Below are positions 32,388 through 40,803 of a stretch of 48,301 nucleotides of DNA, in pieces. Numbering within the stretch: the first letter of the stretch is position 1; every line of letters starts with the position of its first letter. Origin of the DNA: Liberiplasma sp046541015 (GTDB lineage: Bacteria > Bacillota_I > Bacilli_A > Izemoplasmatales > Izemoplasmataceae); assembly GCA_046541015.1 (NCBI GenBank), contig JBKHEA010000009.1:1-48301 (forward strand), in the 5' to 3' direction. The notes under the pieces were generated by a model that did no database searches, was not told the DNA's origin, and saw only the letters and a program-made list of their open reading frames with translations. A program made the position numbers and the translations under genes.

Positions 32388-33246
32388 TTATAAAATTGCT
32401 ATTTACAGTGCTAAACTTTCTCATCAATACATTCATACATCCGAACTTGAAACGATAATGTTTCCAATATTAATCAACCAAGATGATAGCTTGTTTATGA
32501 TTAAAGAAGCAGTGATTGATAGTTATATCATCAACCAAGATACTCATGAAAAAGTCCCGGTAAACATTGTATCCATGAAACAAACACACGAACAACTTTT
32601 TAAAGAAACAACGTATTTTGGGTATCAAATTCAAGCAGCCATCGGAATCTATTCAGAGGATTTAGCAATAGATTATCATCAAGCAAAATTAGAAATTATT
32701 TATAACGATGGCGTGACATTAAGCATTCCTATTGGCGCTTTTTATTATCATTTTGTTTCTCTTGATACACCGCATTTATTTGTTTATGATCGAATTAATT
32801 TAAGTAGCGATACTTTAGGCGTTTCTAGCAGTATGGGTTCTTTATTTAGTTTAGAAAATAAGAGTGATTATCCCATAGCTATTGAATCTATAAAACTCTT
32901 ATCTCAAACAATTACACCAAATATGAGTCTTTTAAGCCAACTAGAAGTGCTGGATGCAAACAAGTATAAACTTGAAGATTACTTTAGTGAATCAGCTTAT
33001 TTACTCCCCCCATCTTCAAATAATAAGCCAGTCACTTTAGAAGCGTATGAAGAAGCATTTTTTGCGATACCTTTCACATATTTAGACCAAGATAAACTCT
33101 TGCATCAATATCCTATAGTCATTACTTATACGCTTGAAGAAGAAAGGTATACAGCCATATTTGATGACTTTACTTTTATAAAAACTAATATTTTTCTAGG
33201 AGATAATCATGCAATTTATGAAGCAGTTACCATTGATCAAAATTGA
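32281..33246 (+). CDS. Membrane-anchored or lipidated exported protein, overlapping start
   Basis: Not recognised. The frame has AAAGGAG (32264-32270) ten bases before a TTG at 32281, or an ATG at 32287; about 320 residues. A basic N-terminus and long hydrophobic helix (about 12-33) precede a beta-rich domain. An L-I-S-C tetrad inside the helix resembles a lipobox, but hydrophobicity continues past Cys, so an uncleaved anchor is as likely. The first 107 bases overlap the upstream gene in a different frame, so one strand of DNA codes both this signal anchor and the other protein's acidic tail. The 3' end overlaps the ATPase gene by 38 bases. Confidence 0.68.
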   Translation: MKMKKLKRLKIMKLLMMALTLISCMIFLTLIFLPNDYKIAIYSAKLSHQYIHTSELETIMFPILINQDDSLFMIKEAVIDSYIINQDTHEKVPVNIVSMKQTHEQLFKETTYFGYQIQAAIGIYSEDLAIDYHQAKLEIIYNDGVTLSIPIGAFYYHFVSLDTPHLFVYDRINLSSDTLGVSSSMGSLFSLENKSDYPIAIESIKLLSQTITPNMSLLSQLEVLDANKYKLEDYFSESAYLLPPSSNNKPVTLEAYEEAFFAIPFTYLDQDKLLHQYPIVITYTLEEERYTAIFDDFTFIKTNIFLGDNHAIYEAVTIDQN

Positions 33247-33784
33247 TAACTTTCGAAAAACATATAAAAAAAGTCTCATTATTTTTAATGATTTAGTCTT
33301 TGATTCAAAAGTTACTTTAATCATTGGTCCAAACGGATCAGGCAAAACAACTGTACTTAAAGGTATTGCTAACTTGATAAGATATCAAGGTGATATAACA
33401 AAACAAGGATTCGTTTTGTATGCCGAAGAGATTTTTAACTATCCAGAGGATATGATTGTTGAAGACTATTTAAATAATCTTATTGATATAGGCAAAGGGT
33501 CTATCGTATTAAAAAACCAGTTAATCAAAGCATTTTCCATGCAAGATAAAGCGCAAGAACCTTTTAAAGTATTATCTAAAGGGATGAAACAAAAGGTTAA
33601 TCTTATCCAAACCCTTATGGAACCAAGAGATATCTATTTATTAGATGAACCAACAAGTGGTCTTGACCAAAAAGCTATCGATGCCTTTATAGATATATTA
33701 AAAAAAAGGCACGAAATGTTTATCTGTTCAACTCATCAATCGTTAGCCTTTGAAGCGCTAAATCCAAAGAAAGTTTATTTATGA
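33209..33784 (+). CDS. ABC transporter ATP-binding protein
   Basis: A 191-residue ABC ATPase. It shows Walker A GPNGSGKTT, signature LSKGMKQKV, Walker B YLLDEPTSGLD and H-loop STHQ. The Q-loop Gln is not obvious; the region reads YAEEIFNYPEDM. The signature with K-G-M is common in ABC-2 type exporters. The ATG has AGGAGA upstream and sits 38 bases inside the preceding gene; its stop overlaps the permease start by ATGA. It energises the membrane protein encoded next. Confidence 0.88.
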   Translation: MQFMKQLPLIKIDNFRKTYKKSLIIFNDLVFDSKVTLIIGPNGSGKTTVLKGIANLIRYQGDITKQGFVLYAEEIFNYPEDMIVEDYLNNLIDIGKGSIVLKNQLIKAFSMQDKAQEPFKVLSKGMKQKVNLIQTLMEPRDIYLLDEPTSGLDQKAIDAFIDILKKRHEMFICSTHQSLAFEALNPKKVYL

Positions 33785-34509
33785 AATCACTCATTAAATT
33801 TCAATACGCTTACTTATTTACCAAAAAAACCCAGTGGTTGATGGGGTTATTTATAGGATTAACGCTTGTAATATTATTGAGTCAAAGTCAGTTTCAACTA
33901 TCGTTTGCATCAAGGATTATCTATCAAGAAACCCTAGCTACTGAGTATTACTTTGAGATGGTAGAACTTTATAAACAATCAGTAATTATTTTAATGATTT
34001 ATTTGATTTATCAGATTTTTGTTAAAAATTCTTGTGATATATTACTTATTCAAAGAACCAATCGCTTAAAAGTTTTTTTTAGTAAACACATTATAGGATT
34101 AGTCGTTATTGGTTTATATAGTTTGTATTATCAAAGTGTTTACGGCATAAGTGCTACAGTATTATCTATACCAGTTACCCAAGAAACCTGGATAAACGCG
34201 GTCTTGTATAGTCTGATTTTTGCGCTTATTTATTATCATTTGCTGCTTGTAATTATCTTGTTAAGTCATCATCTTTTCAGTTTGTTGCTTGTCTATCTTG
34301 CGATGAATTTTGGTAATATTTTGATTGATTATTTAGTGGATATAGATTCTCTATCTTTCTTTAAACGACTATATATCATGATTTTCCCTAATATTCACAT
34401 CTTAAGTGATCAGTCGCTTAGCTTGATAAATAGTCTTCCTTATGTCATTTTTTATATATTGGTTTTAAAGCTTGCATCTGTTATATTATTTTACTATAAA
34501 GAATTTTAA
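33781..34509 (+). CDS. ABC-2-type permease-like membrane protein
   Basis: A 242-residue protein of about six hydrophobic helices with few charges, no signal peptide and no soluble domain. It is typical of ABC-2 permeases that pair with short ATPases. Start overlaps the ATPase stop (ATGA). The four-gene order of two exported proteins, ATPase and permease, with every junction overlapping, indicates one unit. Substrate unknown: it could export a peptide or lipid, or resist one. No Cys- or Gly-rich small precursor peptide was found beside it. Confidence 0.78.
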   Translation: MKSLIKFQYAYLFTKKTQWLMGLFIGLTLVILLSQSQFQLSFASRIIYQETLATEYYFEMVELYKQSVIILMIYLIYQIFVKNSCDILLIQRTNRLKVFFSKHIIGLVVIGLYSLYYQSVYGISATVLSIPVTQETWINAVLYSLIFALIYYHLLLVIILLSHHLFSLLLVYLAMNFGNILIDYLVDIDSLSFFKRLYIMIFPNIHILSDQSLSLINSLPYVIFYILVLKLASVILFYYKEF

Positions 34510-34530
34510 AATTTTGCCTTCAAAAATATT

Positions 34531-34562
34531 TACTGGTATGCTATAATAAATACCGGTATAAT
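34531..34562 (+). promoter_or_regulatory. glmS promoter region with inverted repeat
   Basis: TGCTATAAT (34539-34547) lies inside an imperfect inverted repeat, TACTGGTAT (34531-34539) and ATACCGGTA (34550-34558), eight of nine positions matching. A second TATAAT is at 34557-34562. A repressor bound to the repeat would cover the first -10. Confidence 0.55.
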
Positions 34563-34576
34563 ATGCGAGGATAAGG

Positions 34577-34616
34577 ATTCGCAAAATCATGCAAAATGTG
34601 TTTTGCGAATTTTTTA
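34577..34616 (+). terminator. Attenuator-like terminator in the glmS leader
   Basis: ATTCGCAAAA and TTTTGCGAAT form a ten-base-pair stem with a 14-base loop, followed by TTTTT, about 25 bases before the glmS start. GCGA (34565-34568) could pair with TCGC (34579-34582) and break the stem. The glmS ribozyme core is not present. Confidence 0.7.
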
Positions 34617-34639
34617 AATTTAAAATTGGAGGATGTAAT

Positions 34640-36424
34640 ATGTGTGGCATTGTAGGCTATGTTGGCCAGAAAAACGCAAAAGATATTATTTTAGAAGGAT
34701 TAACTAAACTTGAATATAGAGGTTACGATTCAGCAGGATTGTGTCTTTATGACGAAGCAAAAGGACGTTTTGAACTTTATAAAGATAAAGGAAGAGTTGC
34801 TCATCTAAAAAGTTTAATTAACGGTTCAACGGCATCACACACAGGGATTGGCCATACGCGTTGGGCAACGCATGGAAAAGTTAATCAAGAAAATGCGCAC
34901 CCTCATTTTTCTAGCAGTAACCGTTTTATGATTGTACATAATGGGGTTATTGAAAACTTTAATCAATTAAAAGAAATGTATTTAAAAGAGCATATATTTT
35001 CAAGTGACACTGATACTGAGGTAATTGTTGAACTAATTGAACAATTCAGTCAAGCCTTAAGTGTAGAAGAAGCTATTACAAAAACCTTAAAACTGTTAAA
35101 GGGATCATATGCCATTTTAGCAGTTGACCAACAAGATAAAAACAAATTATATGCTGCTAAGAATAAAAGTCCGCTCTTACTTGGAAAAGGTGAAAATGAT
35201 TTATTAGTTGCCTCAGATTTAATGGCTATGGTTGGGTATTGTGAATCCTATTTACCGCTTGAAGATCATACATTCTTAGTCATTAATAAAGAAATGGTTA
35301 CCCTATTTGATTTGGATTTAAATCCACTAGAAATAAAACTGAGTGTCATGGATTTTGAAGACAATGTTAGTGATTTAGGGATTTATCCACATTACATGTT
35401 AAAAGAAATCACTGAACAACCTGCAGTAATGCGCACTATTATGAGTAAATATTTTAAAGATAATCAAGTCGTTTTAGACCAAAATATTAAGGCATTATTA
35501 AAAGGTGCTTCTCGTATTCATATGCTTGCAGCAGGCACAAGCATGCATGCAGGTTATATTGGGAAAACCTTATTTGAGCGTTTAGCCAAAAAACCAGTAG
35601 AGGTTCATATTGCCAGTGAATTTGCCTATTATCCACCTGTTTTAGGTGATGATGATGTCTTTATTTTAATCTCTCAAAGTGGCGAAACTGCGGATTTAAG
35701 AGCTTGTCTGACTTACCTTAAAAAACATCACTATAAAACCCTTACCATTACTAACGTAAAAACTTCAACTTTAGCTCGTGAAGCAGATCATTTTTTAGAA
35801 ATCTACGCTGGACCAGAAATTGCGGTAGCTTCAACTAAAGCCTATACAGCACAAAGTGCTCTTTTAAGCATTTTAGCGTATAGTTTAGACAATCATCCTT
35901 TTGATTTAAGACTTGAACTAACCAAGTTGTCAAATGCAATGGATACCTTTTTAGAACATTATGAATCTTTAAAAGGTTATGCAACTGAGTATCTTACAAA
36001 ACGTAATTGTTTTTATATTGGGCGTGGTATGGATTATTTTGTTTGTTTAGAAGCAGCTTTAAAATTAAAAGAAATTTCTTATATTCAAACTGAAGGATTT
36101 GCGGCTGGTGAGTTAAAGCATGGAACGATTGCTTTAATCGAAGAAAATACACCAGTTATTGGCATTATAAGTGAAGAAAAAATCGCCTTGAATACACGTA
36201 GTAATTTAAAAGAAGTTGAAAGTAGGGGAGCACATACTTTAAAAATTGTCACAGAATCATTAAAAGAACCAGGCGATCAAATCATCTTACCTGATGTTCA
36301 TCCACTTTTACGTGCTATTTTACTTGTGTTACCAACTCAAATACTTGCATATTATGCAGCACTAGAACGAGGTCTCGATATTGATAAACCTCGAAATCTT
36401 GCAAAAAGTGTAACGGTAGAATAG
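34640..36424 (+). CDS. glmS: Glutamine-fructose-6-phosphate aminotransferase
   Basis: A 594-residue GlmS. The N-terminal glutaminase begins MCGIVGYVG with the nucleophile Cys2 and has HTRWATHG. The C-terminal isomerase half has two SIS domains with AAGTSMHAG, SQSGETAD and ASTKAYTAQ, ending PRNLAKSVTVE as in the family. It makes glucosamine-6-phosphate. Start chosen at 34640 because the mature enzyme must begin with Cys; TTGGAGG lies upstream. It is followed by glmM and glmU, giving the full route to UDP-GlcNAc. The leader carries an attenuator instead of the glmS ribozyme. Confidence 0.97.
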   Translation: MCGIVGYVGQKNAKDIILEGLTKLEYRGYDSAGLCLYDEAKGRFELYKDKGRVAHLKSLINGSTASHTGIGHTRWATHGKVNQENAHPHFSSSNRFMIVHNGVIENFNQLKEMYLKEHIFSSDTDTEVIVELIEQFSQALSVEEAITKTLKLLKGSYAILAVDQQDKNKLYAAKNKSPLLLGKGENDLLVASDLMAMVGYCESYLPLEDHTFLVINKEMVTLFDLDLNPLEIKLSVMDFEDNVSDLGIYPHYMLKEITEQPAVMRTIMSKYFKDNQVVLDQNIKALLKGASRIHMLAAGTSMHAGYIGKTLFERLAKKPVEVHIASEFAYYPPVLGDDDVFILISQSGETADLRACLTYLKKHHYKTLTITNVKTSTLAREADHFLEIYAGPEIAVASTKAYTAQSALLSILAYSLDNHPFDLRLELTKLSNAMDTFLEHYESLKGYATEYLTKRNCFYIGRGMDYFVCLEAALKLKEISYIQTEGFAAGELKHGTIALIEENTPVIGIISEEKIALNTRSNLKEVESRGAHTLKIVTESLKEPGDQIILPDVHPLLRAILLVLPTQILAYYAALERGLDIDKPRNLAKSVTVE

Positions 36425-36450
36425 ACAATTATAATGGTTTATTGTATGAT
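36422..36450 (+). promoter_or_regulatory. Promoter of glmM-glmU
   Basis: TAGACA (36422-36427), a 17-bp spacer and TATGAT (36445-36450). The -35 overlaps the glmS stop codon. Confidence 0.6.
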
Positions 36451-36485
36451 AAACTAAATGATTACTTTATGAAGGAGGACATGAT

Positions 36486-37799
36486 ATGGGGAAGTATTTT
36501 GGCACCGATGGTGTTAGAGGTGTTGCAGGAGACGTTTTAACTGCAGAACTAGCATACAAAATAGGGCTAAGCATCAAACATGTTTTAAAAGAAAGTAAGG
36601 TTGTAATAGGAAAAGATACCCGTGCAAGCAGTGATATGCTTGCTTTTAATCTTGCAGCTGGTGCACTGGCAAGCGGTGTTGATGTGTATATGGCAGGTGT
36701 AGTATCAACACCGATGATTGCCCACTTTAGTAAAGAAGAAAAAATGATTGGCGTCATGGTGACTGCTAGTCATAATCCTTTTTATGATAATGGCATTAAA
36801 CTATTTAATAAGGGCTATAAAATGCTTGAAAAAGATGATTTAAGGATCGAAGCATTTATCGATTCACCAATCCCATCTTTTGATAAGACATTTGGAACTT
36901 ATCATGATTATCATAATGAAGTAAAGATGGCCTATTTAAAACTTTATGAACAACTCGAACACAAAACCATACATTTAAGTGTAGGATACGATAGTGCTAA
37001 TGGCGCTAATTATGAAATTGCTAAAACAGTTTTAGAACCTTTATGTGATGAAAGTTATCAAATTAATGGTCAACCAAATGGTTTAAACATAAACGTAGAA
37101 TCAGGCTCAACACACCTAGATGCTATAAAAGCACTTGTTAAAGAAAAAGCCCTTGATATAGGCTTTAGTTTTGATGGTGATGGTGACCGCTGTTTAGTGG
37201 TTGATCACGCCTTAAATGTTTATGATGGGGACAAACTTATTTACGCACTTGCGTGTTATTTAAAAGATCAAGGTAGATTAAATAAAAACACCGTAATTTT
37301 AACAAAAATGAGCAATCCAGGAATTTTAAAAGCCTTTAAAGATGCAAACATTAAAACGATACTAACAGATGTTGGTGATAAGTATGTTACAAGCGAAATT
37401 CTTAAAAATAATTACACGCTTGGTGGCGAAAATAGCGGTCACATTATCTTAAACCATCTTTTACATACTGGAGATGGTTTATTGGTCGCAGTTACCTTAC
37501 TTAACATGTTACAATCTTTAAAAGTCCCATTAAATAAACTCTTTGAAACAGTCAATATGTATCCACAAAAAATGGTTAATATAAAAAATGTTGATAAAGC
37601 AATTTTAACGCATGATGATGTAAAAAAAGTCATCAAAGAAGCTGATAAAACACTCGGTAATAATAAGCTACTTCTTGTAAGAGCTAGTGGTACAGAACCC
37701 CTCATTCGTGTTACAATATCTCATGAAGATGAAAATTTACTCGATCAAGTTATGGAATCTATTGTAACCACTATTAAAAATTTGGGGGAAACTAAATGA
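36486..37799 (+). CDS. glmM: Phosphoglucosamine mutase
   Basis: A 437-residue alpha-D-phosphohexomutase. It shows YFGTDGVRG at the start, the phosphoserine loop TASHNP (Ser near 98), the metal loop FDGDGDR (near 233), the sugar-binding GGENSGH and the C-terminal phosphate site RASGTEPLIRV. It interconverts glucosamine-6-P and glucosamine-1-P. The TASHNP context and its place between glmS and glmU support GlmM over phosphomannomutase. AAGGAGG lies upstream; the stop overlaps glmU by ATGA. Length is slightly under the usual 445-450. Confidence 0.96.
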   Translation: MGKYFGTDGVRGVAGDVLTAELAYKIGLSIKHVLKESKVVIGKDTRASSDMLAFNLAAGALASGVDVYMAGVVSTPMIAHFSKEEKMIGVMVTASHNPFYDNGIKLFNKGYKMLEKDDLRIEAFIDSPIPSFDKTFGTYHDYHNEVKMAYLKLYEQLEHKTIHLSVGYDSANGANYEIAKTVLEPLCDESYQINGQPNGLNINVESGSTHLDAIKALVKEKALDIGFSFDGDGDRCLVVDHALNVYDGDKLIYALACYLKDQGRLNKNTVILTKMSNPGILKAFKDANIKTILTDVGDKYVTSEILKNNYTLGGENSGHIILNHLLHTGDGLLVAVTLLNMLQSLKVPLNKLFETVNMYPQKMVNIKNVDKAILTHDDVKKVIKEADKTLGNNKLLLVRASGTEPLIRVTISHEDENLLDQVMESIVTTIKNLGETK

Positions 37800-39175
37800 A
37801 AACTTTTGCGTTAGTCCTTGCAGCTGGTAAGGGCACAAGAATGAAAACAGAATTACCAAAATGTGCTTTTCCAATATTGAAAAAGCCGATGATTGAATAT
37901 ATCGTTGAAAATATTGAACGCAGCATGATAGAAGAAAGTGTTGTCGTTGTTGGGCACAAAAAAGAAGTTTTTGAAGATTTATTAGATGGTCGTGTTAAGT
38001 TTGCTTATCAGTTAGAACAACTCGGAACAGGGCATGCAGCATTAAGTGCTAATACAATTTTAGAACACAAAATAGGCACAACGTTAATTTTACTTGGTGA
38101 TATGCCATTAATTAATGATAAAGTCATTGATAAAATCATCACAACGCATGAACAAAGTCAAAACGATTTAACGGTTGTTACAACTAACTTTGAAAATCCT
38201 AAAGGTTATGGACGCATCCTTAGAAACTCATATGGTCAAATTGAAGCAATTGTTGAACACAATGACTGTACTCAAGAACAAAAACAAATAAAAGAAGTAA
38301 ATACTGGTATTTATGCCGTTAACAATAAATATTTATTTGAAATCTTACCAAAAATTGAAAAAAACCCACGAAAAGGCGAATACTACTTAACAGATATTGT
38401 TGCTTTAATGAAAGATGACTATAAAGTTGGTACCTTTGTGATGCGCGATAATTATCGCGTAATGGGGGTTAATGATTTATATGCAATCAGTGTTGCAGAA
38501 AAATATTTGCGTGAAGAAATTAATAAGTTTCACATGTTAAATGGGGTCTCAATTATTAACCCTGAAACAGTAACGATTGGACATAATGTTACGATTGAAG
38601 AAAATGTAACCATTAACCCAAACACGACCATTACAGGATCTTCAATTATTAAAACCGGTTCTAGTATTGGCCCAAATACAGAAATACATAATGGGGTTAT
38701 TTATCAAGATGTGACGGTTAAGCATAGTTTGGTTTATGATAGTACCGTGTATGAACGTTCACAAATTGGTCCGTTTGCACATTTAAGAAATAATGCAGTC
38801 ATTGGTAGGGATAACCGCATTGGTAACTTCGTTGAAGTAAAAAAATCAACAACAGGTTCGAATACTAAAGCTGCACATCTAGCCTATATTGGTGATACTG
38901 TAACAGGTAAAAATGTTAACTTCGGATGTGGAAGCATTACGGTAAATTATGATGGAGTAGAAAAACATCAGACTAAAATTGGTGATGATGTCTTTATTGG
39001 TTGCAATACTAATCTAATTGCGCCAATCACCATTGAAGATCAAGTCTTTATCGCTGCTGGAAGCACAGTGACCAAAAATGTCCCACGAGGTGCCTTAGCT
39101 ATCGCAAGGAACCAACAAATCAACAAAGAAGATTATGCGAAACATTATATTCGTCCTAAAAACGATGAGAAATAG
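37796..39175 (+). CDS. glmU: Bifunctional GlcN-1-P acetyltransferase / GlcNAc-1-P uridylyltransferase
   Basis: A 459-residue GlmU. The N-terminal pyrophosphorylase (about 1-225) has LAAGKGTRMKTELPK, QLGTGHAA and GDMPL. The C-terminal left-handed beta helix (about 245-440) has hexapeptide repeats and the acetyltransferase segments GPFAHLR, GNFVEVKKS, AYIGD and NVNFGCGSITVNYDG. It makes UDP-GlcNAc. Translationally coupled to glmM. Immediately after its stop the infC promoter begins, so it is the last gene of its operon. UDP-GlcNAc could feed peptidoglycan, capsule or glycolipid; the window does not say which. Confidence 0.97.
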   Translation: MKTFALVLAAGKGTRMKTELPKCAFPILKKPMIEYIVENIERSMIEESVVVVGHKKEVFEDLLDGRVKFAYQLEQLGTGHAALSANTILEHKIGTTLILLGDMPLINDKVIDKIITTHEQSQNDLTVVTTNFENPKGYGRILRNSYGQIEAIVEHNDCTQEQKQIKEVNTGIYAVNNKYLFEILPKIEKNPRKGEYYLTDIVALMKDDYKVGTFVMRDNYRVMGVNDLYAISVAEKYLREEINKFHMLNGVSIINPETVTIGHNVTIEENVTINPNTTITGSSIIKTGSSIGPNTEIHNGVIYQDVTVKHSLVYDSTVYERSQIGPFAHLRNNAVIGRDNRIGNFVEVKKSTTGSNTKAAHLAYIGDTVTGKNVNFGCGSITVNYDGVEKHQTKIGDDVFIGCNTNLIAPITIEDQVFIAAGSTVTKNVPRGALAIARNQQINKEDYAKHYIRPKNDEK

Positions 39176-39203
39176 TTGACAAACCTTTTATTCATGATAT
39201 AAT
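39176..39203 (+). promoter_or_regulatory. Strong promoter of infC-rpmI-rplT
   Basis: TTGACA (39176-39181), a 16-bp spacer ending in TGA, and TATAAT (39198-39203). The -35 begins on the base after the glmU stop codon. Confidence 0.88.
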
Positions 39204-39209
39204 GGGTTA

Positions 39210-39338
39210 GGTTAAAAACAATGGTGGAAAGAAGAGTACCCACTCTCACCTGATTGATGCAGTCAATAGGTTAATGCTACAAATATCATTTAATGTGAGA
39301 TATTTACGTGTGGGTGCAATTTGCGCCTACACTTTTTT
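39210..39338 (+). promoter_or_regulatory. infC leader (L20-leader-type) with attenuator
   Basis: A leader of ~165 nt contains a GAGT-ACCC-ACTC hairpin, other pairable segments and a ten-base-pair terminator stem (39308-39317 with 39323-39332) followed by six T. Position and layout match the autoregulatory L20 leaders that control infC-rpmI-rplT by transcription attenuation in Firmicutes. Control by L20 binding is inferred from the family. Confidence 0.75.
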
Positions 39339-39373
39339 CTTATTTCCCCAAAATTTATATGGAGGTGACATTT

Positions 39374-39910
39374 ATTAACAAACCCGCTGATAAAAAACGC
39401 AACGATGGATTAGTCAATGACGATATCCGTGCACGTGAAATGATGGTTATTAGTGATACAGGTGAACAACTTGGTGTTTTACCACGTAATCAAGCGCTTG
39501 ACCTTGCAGAAGAAAGACGCTTAGATTTAGTGCTTGTAGCCCCAAATGCTAAACCCCCTGTAGCTAAACTTATGGATTATAACAAGTTTAAATATGACCA
39601 ACAAAAGAAAGCACGTGAAGCGAAGAAAAAACAGCATGTAGTGAGCGTTAAAGAATTAAGATTATCTCCTAAGATTGACACCCATGACTTTGAAACTAAA
39701 CTTAGAAATGGTCGTAAATTCTTAGAAAAAGGCGATAAACTTAAAATTTCTATCCGCTTCAGAGGTCGAGAAATGGCTTATACTAATCAAGGACGCGAAG
39801 TCATGTTAGAATTTGCTAAACGCTGTGAAGACCTTGCAGACATTGAAGCAAGACCAAAGCAAGATGGTCGTACGATGATTATGACCTTAATGCCAAAAAA
39901 AGATAAATAA
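39374..39910 (+). CDS. infC: Translation initiation factor IF-3, AUU start
   Basis: A 178-residue IF-3. The N domain shows NDDIRAREMMVI and the LVAPNAKPPVAKLMDYNKFKYDQQKK segment, joined by a Lys-rich linker to the C domain with VKELRLSPKIDTHDFETKLRN and KGDKLKISIRFRGRE. GGAGGTG (39361-39367) lies six bases before ATT at 39374. The ATG at 39359 overlaps that site and longer in-frame starts lie inside the attenuator hairpin. An AUU start is the classical feature by which IF-3 represses its own translation. First of the infC-rpmI-rplT operon. Confidence 0.92.
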   Translation: MNKPADKKRNDGLVNDDIRAREMMVISDTGEQLGVLPRNQALDLAEERRLDLVLVAPNAKPPVAKLMDYNKFKYDQQKKAREAKKKQHVVSVKELRLSPKIDTHDFETKLRNGRKFLEKGDKLKISIRFRGREMAYTNQGREVMLEFAKRCEDLADIEARPKQDGRTMIMTLMPKKDK

Positions 39911-39927
39911 TCAAAGGAGGATTATTC

Positions 39928-40125
39928 ATGCCTAAAATGAAAACCCATTCGGCTACTAAAAAACGTGTGAAAAGAACCGCTACAGGGAAATTGAAAATAT
40001 CACACGCAGCCCGTGCCCATTTAAAAGGGAACAAAAACAGTAATACCATTCGTAATAACAGAAGCGCAAGCTTTGTTTCAAAAAGTGATGTAAAACGAAT
40101 TAAACATCAAATTCCAAACGTATAA
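39928..40125 (+). CDS. rpmI: 50S ribosomal protein L35
   Basis: A 65-residue, very basic protein with the L35 signature MKTHSATKKRVKRT at the N-terminus and KRIKHQIPN at the end. Length is exactly that of the family. AAAGGAGG lies seven bases upstream. Between infC and rplT as in most bacteria. Confidence 0.97.
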   Translation: MPKMKTHSATKKRVKRTATGKLKISHAARAHLKGNKNSNTIRNNRSASFVSKSDVKRIKHQIPNV

Positions 40126-40145
40126 AAATATAAGGAGGTACACCT

Positions 40146-40715
40146 ATGCCTAGAGTTAAAGGTGGCAATGTTGCACGCAAAAGACGTAAAAAAATATTAA
40201 AACTTGCCAAAGGATATTTTGGTTCAAAATCATTATTATATAAAACAGCTCATGAACAAGTCATGAAGTCATTAATGTATGCTTATCGTGACCGTAAACA
40301 ACGTAAACGTGATTTCCGTAAATTATGGATTGCACGTATCAACGCCGCAGCACGTTTAAACAATATGAGTTATTCTCGTTTAATCAACGGGTTAACAAAA
40401 GCTGGGGTTAGCATTAACCGTAAAATTTTAGCAGACATCGCAGTGAATGATCCTAAAGGATTTGCCCAAATTGTTGAAACTGCAAAAAAAGGATTAGTTG
40501 GAGAACTTACACCAAGTGAAGTAACTTCTAAACCAAAAGCTTCTGTTCAAAAAACCACTGTCAAAAAAACTGAAACAAAACAAGCAGATGCTTTAACAGA
40601 AGAAGCATTAGAAGCGATGACAGTCGTTGAATTAAAAGAGTTATGTAAAGAAAGAGATATCACAGGATACTCAACCCTAAAAAAAGCAGAACTCATTGAA
40701 GAATTATTGAAATAA
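40146..40715 (+). CDS. rplT: 50S ribosomal protein L20 with C-terminal Rho-N/SAP-like extension
   Basis: A 189-residue protein. Residues 1 to about 116 are a normal L20, with RVKGGNVARKRRKKILKLAKG, FRKLWIARINAA and MSYSRLINGL. Ordinary L20 ends at 115-120. Here about 70 extra residues follow: a Lys/Thr/Ser linker (117-152), then a compact segment (155-189) with MTVVELKELCKERDI, GYSTLKK and AELIEELL. This matches the Rho N-terminal/SAP-like helix-extended-helix found in nucleic-acid-binding proteins. The extension is in frame before the terminator, so it is genuine. Its role is unknown; it could give extra RNA binding for rRNA or for the leader. Confidence 0.93.
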   Translation: MPRVKGGNVARKRRKKILKLAKGYFGSKSLLYKTAHEQVMKSLMYAYRDRKQRKRDFRKLWIARINAAARLNNMSYSRLINGLTKAGVSINRKILADIAVNDPKGFAQIVETAKKGLVGELTPSEVTSKPKASVQKTTVKKTETKQADALTEEALEAMTVVELKELCKERDITGYSTLKKAELIEELLK

Positions 40716-40738
40716 GCAGTTTTGAACTGCTTTTTTTT
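40714..40738 (+). terminator. Terminator of infC-rpmI-rplT
   Basis: AAGCAGTT-TTG-AACTGCTT followed by a run of T; overlaps the rplT stop codon. Confidence 0.92.
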
Positions 40739-40777
40739 GCGCAAAATTCGTAATTTTTTCAAAAAATTATCATTTAA

Positions 40778-40786
40778 TGCTATAAT
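40778..40786 (+). promoter_or_regulatory. Extended -10 promoter (TGCTATAAT)
   Basis: The expected start is about base 40793, directly at AGGTGAT; the leader is about 11 nt. Confidence 0.65.
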
Positions 40787-40803
40787 CGTTTTAGGTGATT
40801 AAT

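Noticed and set aside
34561..34640. glmS ribozyme
   Set aside because: The leader is too short (under 80 nt from the -10) and lacks the ribozyme's conserved core; it contains a terminator hairpin instead.
39308..39373. GTG/ATG starts for infC at 39308 or 39359
   Set aside because: The first is inside the attenuator stem and the second overlaps the GGAGGTG site; ATT at 39374 has ideal spacing.
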